Positions 8,152 through 17,566 of a stretch of DNA of 64,000 bases are shown piece by piece. The notes beneath the pieces are model-generated. The model searched no databases. It was not told where the DNA came from and saw nothing but the letters and a program-made list of their open reading frames with translations. Origin of the DNA: Clostridiales bacterium (GTDB taxonomy: Bacteria; Bacillota; Clostridia; Lachnospirales; Lachnospiraceae); the NCBI GenBank assembly GCA_021202925.1, contig JAJQCD010000013.1, positions 23,654 through 87,653 on the forward strand, written 5' to 3'. Every line of letters begins with the position of its first letter. Position 1 is the stretch's first letter. A program made the position numbers and the translations under genes.

Positions 8152-9663
8152 ATGTTGGAATTGTTTGTTCAGGGCGTCTCTCAAATGGCAGACCTGTTGA
8201 GTATAGGAATGACGGCGTTTGGAGTTTTTCTTGGCGTTATGTTTGGATGCGTTCCGGGCCTGAACGGAAATACAGCGCTCGTTCTTGTATTGCCCTTAAC
8301 ATATAAGCTGCCCCGTATGGCTGCGTTTGCACTGATTATGGGTATTTATATTGGTTCCTGTTCGGGCGGCCTGATTTCTGCAATTTTGCTCAATATTCCC
8401 GGCGCGGCTTCAAATGTGGCGACTCAGTTTGATGGTGCGCCCATGGCTCGAAGAGGAGAGGCCGGCAAAGCGCTTGGCGCTGGTATTTTTTACTCATTTA
8501 TCGGGTCACTGATTGGGTTTGTTATCCTGTTTACGCTTTCCGGTCCGGTCGCGAATGTTGCTGTTAATTTCAGCAAGGCAGACTACTTCTGGATGGCGAT
8601 TTTTGCTCTGACCATGGTCGTTTCTTTGTCCAGCAAGAGCCTGTGGAAGGGGTTGGCAGTCGCCTGTTTTGGCTTACTTTGTTCTTTTATCGGTGCCAGC
8701 GAGGTGGATGGTACGATTCGAATGACTCTGGGGATCCATTCATTAGATGCAGGTATTGATTTGATCCCTGCTTTGATTGGTATTTATGCGGTAGGGGAAT
8801 TGATCAACGCATCAAAGGCGTTCGACAGCAAATTCAAACCGGTAACAAATTATAAAATAAAGGGATTCGGTTTTAGCCTGGCCGAGTTTAAGGAACAACT
8901 CGGCAATATGTTCCGTTCCGGCCTTGTGGGTGCTTTTATAGGAATTCTCCCGGGTATAGGAGGAATGACGGCAAATCTGGTTTCCTATTCTGTGGCAAAG
9001 TCAACATCAAAGCATCCGGAAAAATACGGAACCGGCTATATCGGAGGTATTGTCGCATCCGAAACAGCAAACAACGCCTGTGTGGGCGGAGCAATGATTC
9101 CATTGTTTGCACTTGGAATTCCGGGCGATACCTTTACCGCGGTTATGTTGGGAGCAATGATGATACATGGATTGCAGCCGGGGCCGTTGGTGATGACGAA
9201 GAACGCAGAGTTTATCTATGGTGTATTTGTCGCGTTGTTGCTGGCGAATTTTTTCTGTGTCGCGCTTCAGTATTTTGGCATCAAAGTTTTTGTCCGGCTG
9301 CTTGCAGTGCCGAAGCATATTCTGCTTCCGATTATCATGGTGTTATCCCTGGTTGGGGCAATTGCAATCAACAATCGTGTGTTTGACGCCTGGGTCGTGC
9401 TGGTCTTTGGCATAATCGGAATTGTGATGACCAAACTGGATTTTCCGATCACGCCGATTATTCTTGGCTTTATTCTTGGCCCGTTGGCAGAAGAGAACCT
9501 GCGCAGAGCATTGATGTTGAGCAAGGGGGCAATTTTACCTCTTGTCAGTGGAATTCCTTCGATTGTTTTGATTTGCATGTCGGTGCTTTCTCTGATGCTG
9601 GCGCCGAAACTGTTAAAGAGGGAAGCGGCCGCAAAGGCAGATGTGGAGCAAGCTGATCAATAA
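8152..9663 (+). CDS. tctA: Tripartite tricarboxylate transporter large permease (TctA family)
   Basis: A 503-residue integral membrane protein with about twelve segments and the conserved TctA motifs GVMFGCVPGLNGNTAL near the N-terminus and FIGILPGIGGMTANL near the middle, which mark the two inverted halves. TctA is the ion-coupled (H+ or Na+) translocation subunit that accepts the substrate from TctC. AAAAAGGAGG precedes the ATG. Placement directly before sugar-acid catabolic genes suggests it imports an aldonate or related acid; galactonate is more usually moved by MFS carriers, so the pairing is noteworthy. Confidence 0.93.
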   Translation: MLELFVQGVSQMADLLSIGMTAFGVFLGVMFGCVPGLNGNTALVLVLPLTYKLPRMAAFALIMGIYIGSCSGGLISAILLNIPGAASNVATQFDGAPMARRGEAGKALGAGIFYSFIGSLIGFVILFTLSGPVANVAVNFSKADYFWMAIFALTMVVSLSSKSLWKGLAVACFGLLCSFIGASEVDGTIRMTLGIHSLDAGIDLIPALIGIYAVGELINASKAFDSKFKPVTNYKIKGFGFSLAEFKEQLGNMFRSGLVGAFIGILPGIGGMTANLVSYSVAKSTSKHPEKYGTGYIGGIVASETANNACVGGAMIPLFALGIPGDTFTAVMLGAMMIHGLQPGPLVMTKNAEFIYGVFVALLLANFFCVALQYFGIKVFVRLLAVPKHILLPIIMVLSLVGAIAINNRVFDAWVVLVFGIIGIVMTKLDFPITPIILGFILGPLAEENLRRALMLSKGAILPLVSGIPSIVLICMSVLSLMLAPKLLKREAAAKADVEQADQ

Positions 9664-9700
9664 CCCTTTCTTTTAAAGTAGGAAGGAGCGAAAGATTGAT

Positions 9701-11374
9701 ATGGAATATTTTAATGAACTGTTGCGAGGAGATGATGGAGCGTTAAAGCGTGCATTGTATAAATCGATGGGTTTTACAGATGAAGCCTTGAGTCGGCCGA
9801 TCATAGCAGTAGTAAATTCCTATACCAATGCGACTCCGGGGCACGCAAATTTAAATCAGGTGGCTGATCAGGTAGTGCGTGGAATCGAATCAGCAGGTGG
9901 AACAGCTATGATTTTTTCGACGATCGCACCGTGTGACGGAATAGCAGAGGGGCATATGGGTATGCGTTACATTCTGCCCTCTCGCGATATCATTGCTTCT
10001 TCAGTGGAATGTATGGTTCGTGCGCATCGTTTTGACGGCATGGTATTGTTGGGCTCCTGCGATAAAATTGTTCCCGGTATGCTGATGGCTGCGGCGCGTC
10101 TTGATATCCCGTCGATCTTTCTGAATGGAGGGCCTATGTATCCAGCCCATTACCAGGGCAAGGATTATGATGGGAATATTGTGACGGAAGCGATTGGCTG
10201 GAAGAAACGAGGTGTTATCAGCCAGGAGGAATTTTCCTCTATCGAGGATCTTGCGGAACCATGTGTCGGCTCCTGTGCGATGCTTGGCACTGCCAATACG
10301 ATGGGGATGGTTGCGGAGGCTTTGGGAATGTCTCTTCCAGGCTGCGCAGCGATTCCGGCGGTAGATTCGAAAAGGATGCAGATGGCTTATAAAACTGGTT
10401 GTGCGATTATGAAACTTGTGGATATGGGACTTAGTTCCAGAAGAATTATCACCTCAAAAAGTGTTGAAAACGCAATCCGGCTGGTTATGAGCATCGGAGG
10501 ATCTACAAATGCGATTATGCATTTACAGGCGATTTATAAGGAAGCAGGGTTAGGATGTTTGCCGCTTTCCAGGTTCGATGAGCTGAGCAGGACAACACCG
10601 CAGATTGCGTCCATTTATCCGTCATCTCCTTACGATATGGTTGATTTTTACCATGCGGGTGGTGCTCCTGGCGTAATGAAAAAATTAATGCCTTTACTTA
10701 ATCTGGGATGTCTGACAGTGACGGGAAACACACTGGGTGAAAATCTGGAGAGAGTGGTATGTCCTTGCGCGTGCGAGGTGATACGGCCATTAGATAATCC
10801 ATTTTCACAATCCGGAGGAATTGCAGTCCTTGAAGGGAACTTGGCTCCGCTTGGAGCAATAGTTAAGCCTGCCGCAATTCCGGAAAAGATGCAGGTCTTT
10901 TATGGAAAAGCCAGGGTTTTTCACAGTGAACTTGAAAGTGTACAGGCTATTTTAAACGAGGAGATTCAACCGGGAACCTGTATTGTCCTGCAGTATGAAG
11001 GACCAAAGGGAGGACCTGGAATGCCTGAAATGTATCGACCGATGAAGGCGCTTGAAGGAATGAATCTTTCGGGTAGTTGCGCGATTATTACGGATGGACG
11101 ATTTTCCGGAAGCAATCGGGGACTGTTTGTTGGACATATTTCTCCGGAAGCATATGAAGGCGGCGTTTTCGCTTTGATTGAGGATGGAGATCGTATCACA
11201 ATAGATATTCCTGGCAGAAAAATTGAACTGTTGGTTTCACAGGATATCCTGAAAGAAAGACGGAAAAACTGGCACAGACCAGAAAAAGACATACCGGACG
11301 GTTACCTGAAAACGTATCATACTTTGGCGAAATCTGCGGCTGAAGGAGCAATGGTGGAGACATATGATGATTGA
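9701..11374 (+). CDS. IlvD/Edd-family iron-sulfur dehydratase, probable sugar-acid dehydratase
   Basis: This 557-residue protein belongs to the dihydroxy-acid/6-phosphogluconate dehydratase family. The three cluster-binding cysteines can be recognised in [18 protein letters not shown] and [13 protein letters not shown], and the later motifs [10 protein letters not shown] and [14 protein letters not shown] are present. Family members remove water from 2,3-dihydroxy acids to give 2-keto-3-deoxy acids. Because the operon continues with KDG kinase and aldolase rather than branched-chain amino acid genes, a sugar-acid substrate (for example gluconate, xylonate or arabinonate) is more likely than dihydroxyisovalerate. 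The next gene overlaps its end by 11 bases, indicating translational coupling. Confidence 0.88.
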   Translation: MEYFNELLRGDDGALKRALYKSMGFTDEALSRPIIAVVNSYTNATPGHANLNQVADQVVRGIESAGGTAMIFSTIAPCDGIAEGHMGMRYILPSRDIIASSVECMVRAHRFDGMVLLGSCDKIVPGMLMAAARLDIPSIFLNGGPMYPAHYQGKDYDGNIVTEAIGWKKRGVISQEEFSSIEDLAEPCVGSCAMLGTANTMGMVAEALGMSLPGCAAIPAVDSKRMQMAYKTGCAIMKLVDMGLSSRRIITSKSVENAIRLVMSIGGSTNAIMHLQAIYKEAGLGCLPLSRFDELSRTTPQIASIYPSSPYDMVDFYHAGGAPGVMKKLMPLLNLGCLTVTGNTLGENLERVVCPCACEVIRPLDNPFSQSGGIAVLEGNLAPLGAIVKPAAIPEKMQVFYGKARVFHSELESVQAILNEEIQPGTCIVLQYEGPKGGPGMPEMYRPMKALEGMNLSGSCAIITDGRFSGSNRGLFVGHISPEAYEGGVFALIEDGDRITIDIPGRKIELLVSQDILKERRKNWHRPEKDIPDGYLKTYHTLAKSAAEGAMVETYDD

Positions 11375-12047
11375 ATGGGAAAATGATGACAGACTTTTTG
11401 CGTTTATGCGTCAGAATCTGTATTCTGCCGTAATAGGAGACATTTTAGACCAAATGGGTCAGTACCATCAGTTTTTACCAAAAGAAGTCCAACCGCTTCA
11501 TCATAATATGGTTGTTTGCGGAAGGGCAATGCCTGTTTTGGAGGAGGATTTTTCTGTAATAGGAGAAGAATTGCCAGAGCAATCGACATTTGGTGAAATG
11601 CTGAATGCATTGGATGACTTGAAAAAGAATGAGATTTATATTTGTTCCGGTTCTTCTCTGAATTATGCCCTGGTTGGTGAGCTGATGTGTACACGTATGA
11701 AAATGCTAAATGCAGCAGGCGTGATTGTGAATGGTTTGCACAGGGATACGAAAGGGATTCTCGAATTGGGCTTTCCCTGTTTTAGCAGAGGAAGATATAG
11801 TCAGGATCAGGCGCCTCGCGGCAGGGTAACAGCCTGGAGAGTGCCGCTGAAAATAGGAGAGACATGTGTGAATTGCGGAGACATTCTTTTCGGGGATCTG
11901 GATGGTGTCGTAGTGATTCCGAAGGGCATGGAGCACGAGGTGATTGAACGCTCCTGGGAGAAGGCATCAGGAGAAAAAACGGTAGAAAAAGCGATTTTGG
12001 CTGGCATGAGTGCGACGGAAGCGTTCAGAAAATATAAGATTATGTAA
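11364..12047 (+). CDS. RraA-like family protein (possible HMG aldolase/oxaloacetate decarboxylase fold)
   Basis: The 227-residue product fits the RraA-like fold: GDILDQMGQ near residue 24, [25 protein letters not shown] in the middle and [10 protein letters not shown] near the C-terminus. In aldolases of this family the Arg-Asp of the RD motif binds the metal and substrate; that RD pair is kept here, while the usual DG before it is NG. Members act as 4-hydroxy-4-methyl-2-oxoglutarate or 4-carboxy-4-hydroxy-2-oxoadipate aldolases or decarboxylases; relatives often accompany sugar-acid dehydratases with no assigned reaction. The start overlaps the dehydratase stop; ATG at 11364 or 11367 are both possible behind GGTGGAGA. 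Confidence 0.8.
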   Translation: MMIEWENDDRLFAFMRQNLYSAVIGDILDQMGQYHQFLPKEVQPLHHNMVVCGRAMPVLEEDFSVIGEELPEQSTFGEMLNALDDLKKNEIYICSGSSLNYALVGELMCTRMKMLNAAGVIVNGLHRDTKGILELGFPCFSRGRYSQDQAPRGRVTAWRVPLKIGETCVNCGDILFGDLDGVVVIPKGMEHEVIERSWEKASGEKTVEKAILAGMSATEAFRKYKIM

Positions 12048-12085
12048 CAAAATAATTAAATCAGTAGAATGGAGTTGATTGGGTT

Positions 12086-13231
12086 ATGAAAATCGAGAAA
12101 ATTGAATTGTTTAAGGTACCCCCGCGTTGGCTGTTCCTGAAAATGACAACAGATGATGGGTTTACGGGCTGGGGCGAACCGGTTTGCGAGGGAAAGGCAG
12201 ACAGTGTTGCGGCCGCGGTAAATGAGTTGGGTGCACAGCTTATCGGTCATTCTGCAACGGATATAGAAGACGCTTTCCAGTTGATGTATCGGGCCGGATT
12301 TTATCGGGGAGGCCCCATTCTGACAAGTGCAATTTCCGGGATAGAACAGGCGATGTGGGATATTAAAGGAAAAGCGTTAGGTGTACCGGTCTACGAATTA
12401 CTCGGAGGAAAGGTGCGTGAACAGATTGAGGTATACCGTTGGATAGGAGGGGATCATCCCCGTGACACCGGCGAAGCTGCGAAAGAGGCTGTAGCGCAGG
12501 GGTATCATGCTGTAAAAATGAACGGGACCGATGAACTGAAATGGATTGATACTTATGATAAGCTTGAAGCTACAGTAGAACGCGTCGCAGCGATTCGGGA
12601 GGTCGCGCCGAATATGCGGATAGCCGTAGATTTTCACGGACGCGTGCACAAGACAATGGCAAAACAGCTTCTTCACATGTTAGAGCCATATCACTTAATG
12701 TTTGTAGAGGAGCCGGTGCTCTGTGAGAATGAAGAAGAGTTCCTTGAACTGGCTCGAACCTGCCACATACCGATTGCGACCGGAGAACGGAATTTCACAA
12801 GATGGGGATTTAAGAGTATGCTGACCAGGGGAGGCGTTGATATTCTGCAGCCGGATGTAAGTCATTGCGGTGGTATTCTGGAAGCACGCAAGATTGCGGC
12901 AATGGCGGAGGCGTTTGATGTAGCCGTTGCGTTGCATTGCCCGTTGGGGCCGATTGCCCTGGCAGCATGTATGCAGGTGGATTTCTGCTCGCCGAATGCG
13001 TTTATCCAGGAACAAAGCGCCGGTATTCATTACAATGCGGGTTATGATTTGCTGAACTATATTAACAATCCGGAGGTGTTTACCTATCAGGATGGAATGT
13101 GTGGACTTCTGACAAAGCCAGGGCTTGGCGTGGACGTAAATGAAGATTATGTTCGTAAGATGGCGAAAGAAGGCCACGACTGGCACAACCCCGTCTGGAG
13201 AGACAGTGACGGCATTATTGCTGAATGGTAA
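12086..13231 (+). CDS. dgoD: D-galactonate dehydratase (enolase superfamily)
   Basis: The 381-residue protein resembles Escherichia coli DgoD along its whole length as I recall it, including PPRWLFLKM, MYRAGFYRGGPIL, DFHGRV, HCPLGPIALAAC, QEQS.GIHYN and the C-terminal LTKPGLGV. The metal ligands are Asp182, Glu208 and Glu234 and the catalytic bases His184 and His284, each one position lower than in E. coli. It dehydrates D-galactonate to 2-keto-3-deoxy-D-galactonate in the cytosol. It is the most specific functional marker in the operon and names its likely substrate, though close relatives can act on other aldonates. Confidence 0.9.
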   Translation: MKIEKIELFKVPPRWLFLKMTTDDGFTGWGEPVCEGKADSVAAAVNELGAQLIGHSATDIEDAFQLMYRAGFYRGGPILTSAISGIEQAMWDIKGKALGVPVYELLGGKVREQIEVYRWIGGDHPRDTGEAAKEAVAQGYHAVKMNGTDELKWIDTYDKLEATVERVAAIREVAPNMRIAVDFHGRVHKTMAKQLLHMLEPYHLMFVEEPVLCENEEEFLELARTCHIPIATGERNFTRWGFKSMLTRGGVDILQPDVSHCGGILEARKIAAMAEAFDVAVALHCPLGPIALAACMQVDFCSPNAFIQEQSAGIHYNAGYDLLNYINNPEVFTYQDGMCGLLTKPGLGVDVNEDYVRKMAKEGHDWHNPVWRDSDGIIAEW

Positions 13232-13272
13232 TGAAAACGGTTCGGTATAAGATTTGAACTCAGGAGGTTTAC

Positions 13273-13941
13273 ATGAGAGAAGAAACCAAGAAGTTTGTTG
13301 AGCGTGAAAAGGTGATTGCAATTGTACGCGGCATTGATGCAAAGGAATGTCTGCGTGTCGCGGATGCCCTGTACGAGGGCGGCATCCGGATGATGGAGAT
13401 TACTTTTAATCAGAAGAAGCCGGATTCTTTTAAGGAGACTGCATGTGCGATTGCGGAGATTGCAAAAAAATATGGGGAAAAAATGCTTGCCGGAGCAGGC
13501 ACGGTTACGACGCCTGAGCTGGTAGAACTTGCAGCATCTGCTGGTGCACGGTATATTATTTCGCCAGACGTAAACGTAGATGTGATTCATAAGACGCGTG
13601 AACTTGGTCTTGTTTCTATGCCTGGCGCTATGACACCTACCGAAATTATGACGGCGCACCATGCCGGTGCGGATTACGTAAAATTATTTCCGACCGCAAA
13701 TTTTGGGGTGCCATATGTGAAAGCTATCTCTGCGCCGATCAGCCATGTCAAGTTGTTAGCTGTTGGAGGAATCAATGAGGAAAATATTGCTGATTATCTG
13801 AAGGCTGGTATGGTTGGCGCAGGAGTTGGCGGTAATCTTGTTAATAAAAAATATATTGAAAACGGTGAATTTGATAAAATCACCGAGACAGCCAGGAAAC
13901 TGATTGCAGCAGTAAAAAATGTCGAAAAGGAATTGAGCTGA
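13273..13941 (+). CDS. eda: Bifunctional KHG/KDPG-type aldolase
   Basis: A 222-residue class I aldolase of the Eda/DgoA family. The Schiff-base lysine is Lys137 in DYVKLFP and the conserved catalytic glutamate is Glu42 in MMEITF; GAGTVT and the phosphate-binding GGIN segment are also present. It would split 2-keto-3-deoxy-6-phosphogluconate or its galactonate epimer to pyruvate and glyceraldehyde 3-phosphate, the last step of this locus. AGGAGG lies before the ATG. Gene order (dehydratases, aldolase, kinase) and short gaps place it in the same transcript. Confidence 0.92.
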   Translation: MREETKKFVEREKVIAIVRGIDAKECLRVADALYEGGIRMMEITFNQKKPDSFKETACAIAEIAKKYGEKMLAGAGTVTTPELVELAASAGARYIISPDVNVDVIHKTRELGLVSMPGAMTPTEIMTAHHAGADYVKLFPTANFGVPYVKAISAPISHVKLLAVGGINEENIADYLKAGMVGAGVGGNLVNKKYIENGEFDKITETARKLIAAVKNVEKELS

Positions 13942-13960
13942 GAGGAAGGAGACGAATGCT

Positions 13961-14983
13961 ATGAGCAGAATTGTTACTTTTGGGGAAATCATGATGCGAT
14001 TAAACCCGGAGGGTTATATTCGTTTTACTCAGGCAGACAAATTTGATGTTACATATGCTGGTGGAGAGGCCAATGTTGCTGTATCGCTTGCCAATTATGG
14101 CATGGAGGCTGCTTTTGTAAGCAAAGTTCCGGCGCATGAAATTGGTCAGGCGGCGATTAACCAGTTGCGCCGTTATGGCGTGGATACGTCCGGTGTTGTT
14201 CGTGGTGGTTCACGGCTGGGTGTGTATTATTGCGAAAAGGGAGCTTCTCAGAGAGCCTCTAAGGTGATTTATGATCGTGAAGGATCCGCTATCGCATTGT
14301 CTGAGAGCAGGGATTTCGATTGGGAAAAAATATTCTTCAAGGCGGATTGGTTCCATTGGACCGGGATTACGCCGGCTCTTGGGGGCAATCTGCCGGAAAT
14401 TTGTCTGGAGGCATGTAAGGCGGCAAAGAAGATGGGGCTTACAGTCAGTTGTGATCTCAATTATCGAAAAAAATTATGGACACGTGAAAAGGCTGGCGAA
14501 GTCATGTCACAGTTGATGCCATATGTGGATGTGTGTATTGCCAATGAAGAGGACGCCAAGGATGTATTCGGGATCGCGGCGGCGGACACAGATTTAAATG
14601 CCGGGAAAATCAGCGAGACAGGCTATATCAGCGTAGCCAGGCAGTTGACCGAGCGTTTTGGCTTTCAAAAGGTCGCAATAACCTTGCGCAGCAGTATTTC
14701 TGCAAGTGAAAATGACTGGGCTGGCATGTTGTATGGCAATGGCGAAGCAAAGTTTTCTCCAAAGTATCACATGATGATTGTGGATCGGGTTGGTGGAGGC
14801 GATAGTTTTGGCGGCGGACTGATCTATGCGCTTTTGTCTGGTTACGATGATCAGAAAGCGATTAATTATGCGGTAGCGGCTTCCTGTCTGAAACACAGCA
14901 TTGAACATGATTTTAATTTGGTGAGTGTTGAAGAGGTTGAGTCTCTTGCGGGAGGCAATGCTTCTGGTCGGGTGCAAAGATAG
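13961..14983 (+). CDS. kdgK: 2-keto-3-deoxy-sugar-acid kinase (PfkB family)
   Basis: The 340-residue protein has PfkB signatures: an N-terminal GGEANVAVSLANYG and the C-terminal GGGDSFGGGL with catalytic base Asp281. The N-terminal FGEIMMRLNPEG pattern is typical of 2-keto-3-deoxygluconate kinases. It would phosphorylate KDG or KDGal to the 6-phosphate for the aldolase encoded 19 bases upstream. It is the last gene before the terminator at 14991. The kinase differs from DgoK of E. coli, which is of another fold, so the pathway here is assembled from mixed parts. Confidence 0.9.
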   Translation: MSRIVTFGEIMMRLNPEGYIRFTQADKFDVTYAGGEANVAVSLANYGMEAAFVSKVPAHEIGQAAINQLRRYGVDTSGVVRGGSRLGVYYCEKGASQRASKVIYDREGSAIALSESRDFDWEKIFFKADWFHWTGITPALGGNLPEICLEACKAAKKMGLTVSCDLNYRKKLWTREKAGEVMSQLMPYVDVCIANEEDAKDVFGIAAADTDLNAGKISETGYISVARQLTERFGFQKVAITLRSSISASENDWAGMLYGNGEAKFSPKYHMMIVDRVGGGDSFGGGLIYALLSGYDDQKAINYAVAASCLKHSIEHDFNLVSVEEVESLAGGNASGRVQR

Positions 14984-14990
14984 AGTCGGC

Positions 14991-15032
14991 AAATTCTCTG
15001 CTTCTTATTACGGAGGAGCAGAGAATTTTTTT
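14991..15032 (+). terminator. Intrinsic terminator of the sugar-acid operon
   Basis: A perfect 12-base-pair stem (14991-15002 with 15017-15028), 14-base loop, whose descending arm runs into seven T residues. Confidence 0.92.
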
Positions 15033-15184
15033 GTGCGCAATACGCATGAAAGGGTATGTGATTAACAAAGGTGTAGATGCTTATGTGACATTGAAATCAT
15101 GTACACTTTTTGCCAGGACTTGTAAAAATGCGAAAATTCATTATAATAAATGGTGAAGGCTTTGGGAAAGGAATTGTTATACGA

Positions 15185-16150
15185 ATGAGAAGGATCGGAA
15201 AAGGGATTGTCGTTGCCGTGGCTGCGCTCACGCTGGCGCTTGCTGCCTGCGGGCAGAGCGTAGGGACAACGTCTGGCATGTCCGGGGCGGATATCGAGAT
15301 ACATGAGTCAGAGACGGTAACCTCGACTGGTGCGGCGATATTTTCTCTGGATGAAGTTCCGGAATACTCGGGCGCAGCTTATGTGTCGGTCAATGGAAAT
15401 GAACCATATTTTTCGATTTCCGGCGAGGATGAGGAATCGTTCGAGGTATACAGTGAACTGGATTCGCTTGGACGATGCGGGGAAGCGTGCGCCAGTGTGG
15501 GAACGGATCTGATGCCGACGGAGAAACGGGAGGCCATCGGTTCGGTAAAACCGACGGGGTGGCATACGGTGAAGTATGATTTTGTGGACGGAAAGTATCT
15601 GTATAACCGGTGTCACCTGATCGGTTATCAGCTCTCCGGCGAAAATGCCAATGAGAAGAACCTGATCACGGGTACCAGATATATGAATACGGAAGGGATG
15701 CTGCCGTTCGAGAATATGGTGGCGGACTATGTAAAGGAGACGGAGAACCATGTCCGGTATCGTGTGACGCCGATTTTTGACGGAGACGATCTGGTGGCGT
15801 CCGGGGTTCTGATGGAAGCGGAATCGGTGGAAGACGGAGGCGAGGGAATTCTGTATTGTGTGTATGTGTACAATGTCCAGCCGGGCGTCGATATCGATTA
15901 CGCGACCGGAGACAGTGAGCAGAGTCTGGCGACGAGTCTTGCTTCCGTGGATCAGGCGAACCGGACCACAGGAACGGTGACGGACACAGGGGAGGTCACC
16001 TATGTTCTGAATACCAATTCCATGAAGTTTCATGTCCCGGATTGTGAGAGCGTTGCGGATATCCGGGAGTGGAACCGGAAGGACTTTGCCGGAACCAGGG
16101 AAGAGGCGATTGCGCAGGGATATGCACCCTGCAAACGATGTAACCCGTAA
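15185..16150 (+). CDS. Secreted DNA/RNA non-specific endonuclease lipoprotein (EndA-like) with Cys-rich tail
   Basis: I start at the ATG at 15185, which gives a lipoprotein signal (MRRIGKGIVVAVAALTLALAACGQ) of 321 residues in total; the frame is open upstream but without a ribosome binding site. The core has the beta-beta-alpha metal nuclease pattern YNRCHLIGYQLSG...NLITGTRYMN...PFEN, as in streptococcal DNA-entry nuclease EndA. The last about 45 residues (FHVPDCESVADI ... YAPCKRCNP) look like the short Cys-containing Ada-type metal/DNA-binding module often found after such nucleases. It is probably anchored outside the membrane and degrades or processes DNA. Confidence 0.88.
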   Translation: MRRIGKGIVVAVAALTLALAACGQSVGTTSGMSGADIEIHESETVTSTGAAIFSLDEVPEYSGAAYVSVNGNEPYFSISGEDEESFEVYSELDSLGRCGEACASVGTDLMPTEKREAIGSVKPTGWHTVKYDFVDGKYLYNRCHLIGYQLSGENANEKNLITGTRYMNTEGMLPFENMVADYVKETENHVRYRVTPIFDGDDLVASGVLMEAESVEDGGEGILYCVYVYNVQPGVDIDYATGDSEQSLATSLASVDQANRTTGTVTDTGEVTYVLNTNSMKFHVPDCESVADIREWNRKDFAGTREEAIAQGYAPCKRCNP

Positions 16151-16194
16151 CCATGAAGAGCGCACGATGGCAGTCGGCGGGAGGGACAGGAAGC

Positions 16195-16611
16195 ATGATA
16201 ATTCTGGTGTGTGTGGATGATGCAGGCGGGATGTTGTTCAACCATCGAAGGCAGAGCAGAGACCGGGTGGTGCAGAACGATATGCTGGAACTGGCAGCCG
16301 GGAGTCGGCTGTGGATGAATACTTACAGTGTGGGACAGTTCCCCGAAGATGTCGTGCCGGAAATCAGCGTTTCCGACGATTTTCTGGAGGAGGCCAGGGC
16401 CGGTGAATATTGTTTTGTCGAGGATGCGGATTTGTCTGCCTGTCGTGCACGGATGGAACAGGTGATCCTCTATCGGTGGAACCGGCGTTATCCGGCGGAT
16501 GCGTATCTGGATCCGATGCTGCTTGAGGGATTTTCCCTGACGGAGACAAGTGAATTTCCTGGATTTTCTCACGAGAAGATCACGAGAGAATGCTGGGGTT
16601 TGCAAAAATAA
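16195..16611 (+). CDS. Conserved hypothetical protein beside the nuclease
   Basis: A 138-residue soluble protein, start chosen at the ATG behind GGGAGGGACAGG. It opens with IILVCVDDAGGMLFNHRRQSRD and contains LWMNTYSVGQF and YRWNRRYP. I recall short proteins of this type next to DNA-entry nucleases in related Clostridia, sometimes labelled ribonuclease Z, but I see no metallo-beta-lactamase HxHxDH motif and do not accept that name. The gene begins 44 bases after the nuclease stop, so co-transcription is likely. Function unknown. Confidence 0.65.
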   Translation: MIILVCVDDAGGMLFNHRRQSRDRVVQNDMLELAAGSRLWMNTYSVGQFPEDVVPEISVSDDFLEEARAGEYCFVEDADLSACRARMEQVILYRWNRRYPADAYLDPMLLEGFSLTETSEFPGFSHEKITRECWGLQK

Positions 16612-16635
16612 AACAGTAGATGAGGAGATGATCGT

Positions 16636-16887
16636 ATGCCGAGAGGAGCAGGAAGAGGAGGTCCGGGAGGCGGAGGCCCGATGGGCGGAGGTCCGATGGG
16701 AGGCAGACCAATGGGTGGTCCGATGGGAGGCCCGATGGGAGGCAGACCGATGGGTGGCCCCATGATGCCACCGCCAAGGAGACCGTATCGTGGTGGCTGT
16801 ATGGGATGCCTGTTTCCGTTTTTACTGGGAGCAGGAAGCGTTGTGGCGCTGCTGGTGCTGGCAGTTGGAACGATATTCGGAATGTAA
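16636..16887 (+). CDS. Small Gly-Pro-Met repeat protein with C-terminal membrane segment
   Basis: The 83-residue product consists of an N-terminal half made of GGPMGG/GGRPMGG repeats, a short PPPRRPYRGGCMGC junction and a C-terminal hydrophobic helix (LFPFLLGAGSVVALLVLAVGTIF). There is no signal peptide. GATGAGGAGATG upstream supplies a ribosome binding site. It lies 41 bases before a rhomboid protease gene, and a Gly-rich stretch ahead of a lone helix is what rhomboid-type proteases can recognise, so it may be a substrate; this is inference. Low complexity makes homology searches unreliable, but the reading frame shows normal codon use and a plausible start and stop. Confidence 0.7.
   Translation: MPRGAGRGGPGGGGPMGGGPMGGRPMGGPMGGPMGGRPMGGPMMPPPRRPYRGGCMGCLFPFLLGAGSVVALLVLAVGTIFGM
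16675..16765 (+). repeat. In-frame short tandem repeat coding for GGPMGG/GGRPMGG
   Basis: About six degenerate units of 12-21 bases built on GGNGGNCCNATG occur in a row, all in the frame of the small membrane protein. Such DNA can change copy number by slippage. Confidence 0.75.
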
Positions 16888-16928
16888 AGGATGGCGCCAG
16901 GATCTGAGACAGAAGGGAGTCTGCTTCG

Positions 16929-17543
16929 ATGGAGTATTTTGACAGATGCGGGCAGTCTGGCGGAAGGAAACGGACGGGCGCCTGGGTGACCGGCGCGCTG
17001 ATCGGGATCAATGTGGTGGTGCTGTTCGCGTTTGGATTCCTGGGTTCCAGTGAAGATGCGGGATTTATGCTGGCGCATGGGGCGATGTATGGACCGCTGG
17101 TGATGGAGGAACATGAGTATTACCGGCTGTTTACGGCGATGTTTCTGCATTTTGGAATCGAACATCTGGTCAACAATATGCTGGTGCTGTTCGTGCTGGG
17201 AGACAACCTGGAGCGGGCGCTGGGACATGCAAAGTACCTGGTTCTCTACCTGCTGTGCGGCGCTGGTGCCAATGTGGTTTCGATGCTGGTGAATTTCTAT
17301 GACGCATCGCTGGCGGTCAGTGCGGGAGCGTCGGGGGCAGTGTTCGGCGTGGCGGGTGGATTGCTGTATGTCGTTGTCAGGAACCGCGGTCGGCTGGAAG
17401 ACCTGAGTACACGCCAGATTGTGGTTATGATTGCCTTCTCGCTGTATCTGGGGTTTGTCGGCTCCGGTGTGGACAATGTGGCACATGTGGCCGGGCTGGT
17501 CATTGGCATCGTTCTGGCAGCGGTTTTGTACCGAAAATCATGA
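16929..17543 (+). CDS. Rhomboid family intramembrane serine protease
   Basis: The 204-residue protein has six hydrophobic segments and the rhomboid catalytic set: Ser135 in GASGAVFG, His186 in VAHVAGLVIG, and the oxyanion-region HLVNN (Asn82/Asn83). An EHEYYRLFTAMFLHFGIEH stretch matches the loop-1 region. It cleaves membrane-spanning substrates within or near the bilayer. The following HIT gene starts at its end and the Gly-rich membrane protein precedes it, so all three are probably co-transcribed. Confidence 0.92.
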   Translation: MEYFDRCGQSGGRKRTGAWVTGALIGINVVVLFAFGFLGSSEDAGFMLAHGAMYGPLVMEEHEYYRLFTAMFLHFGIEHLVNNMLVLFVLGDNLERALGHAKYLVLYLLCGAGANVVSMLVNFYDASLAVSAGASGAVFGVAGGLLYVVVRNRGRLEDLSTRQIVVMIAFSLYLGFVGSGVDNVAHVAGLVIGIVLAAVLYRKS

Positions 17544-17566
17544 GGTTGATGAAAGAGAGGAATAGG

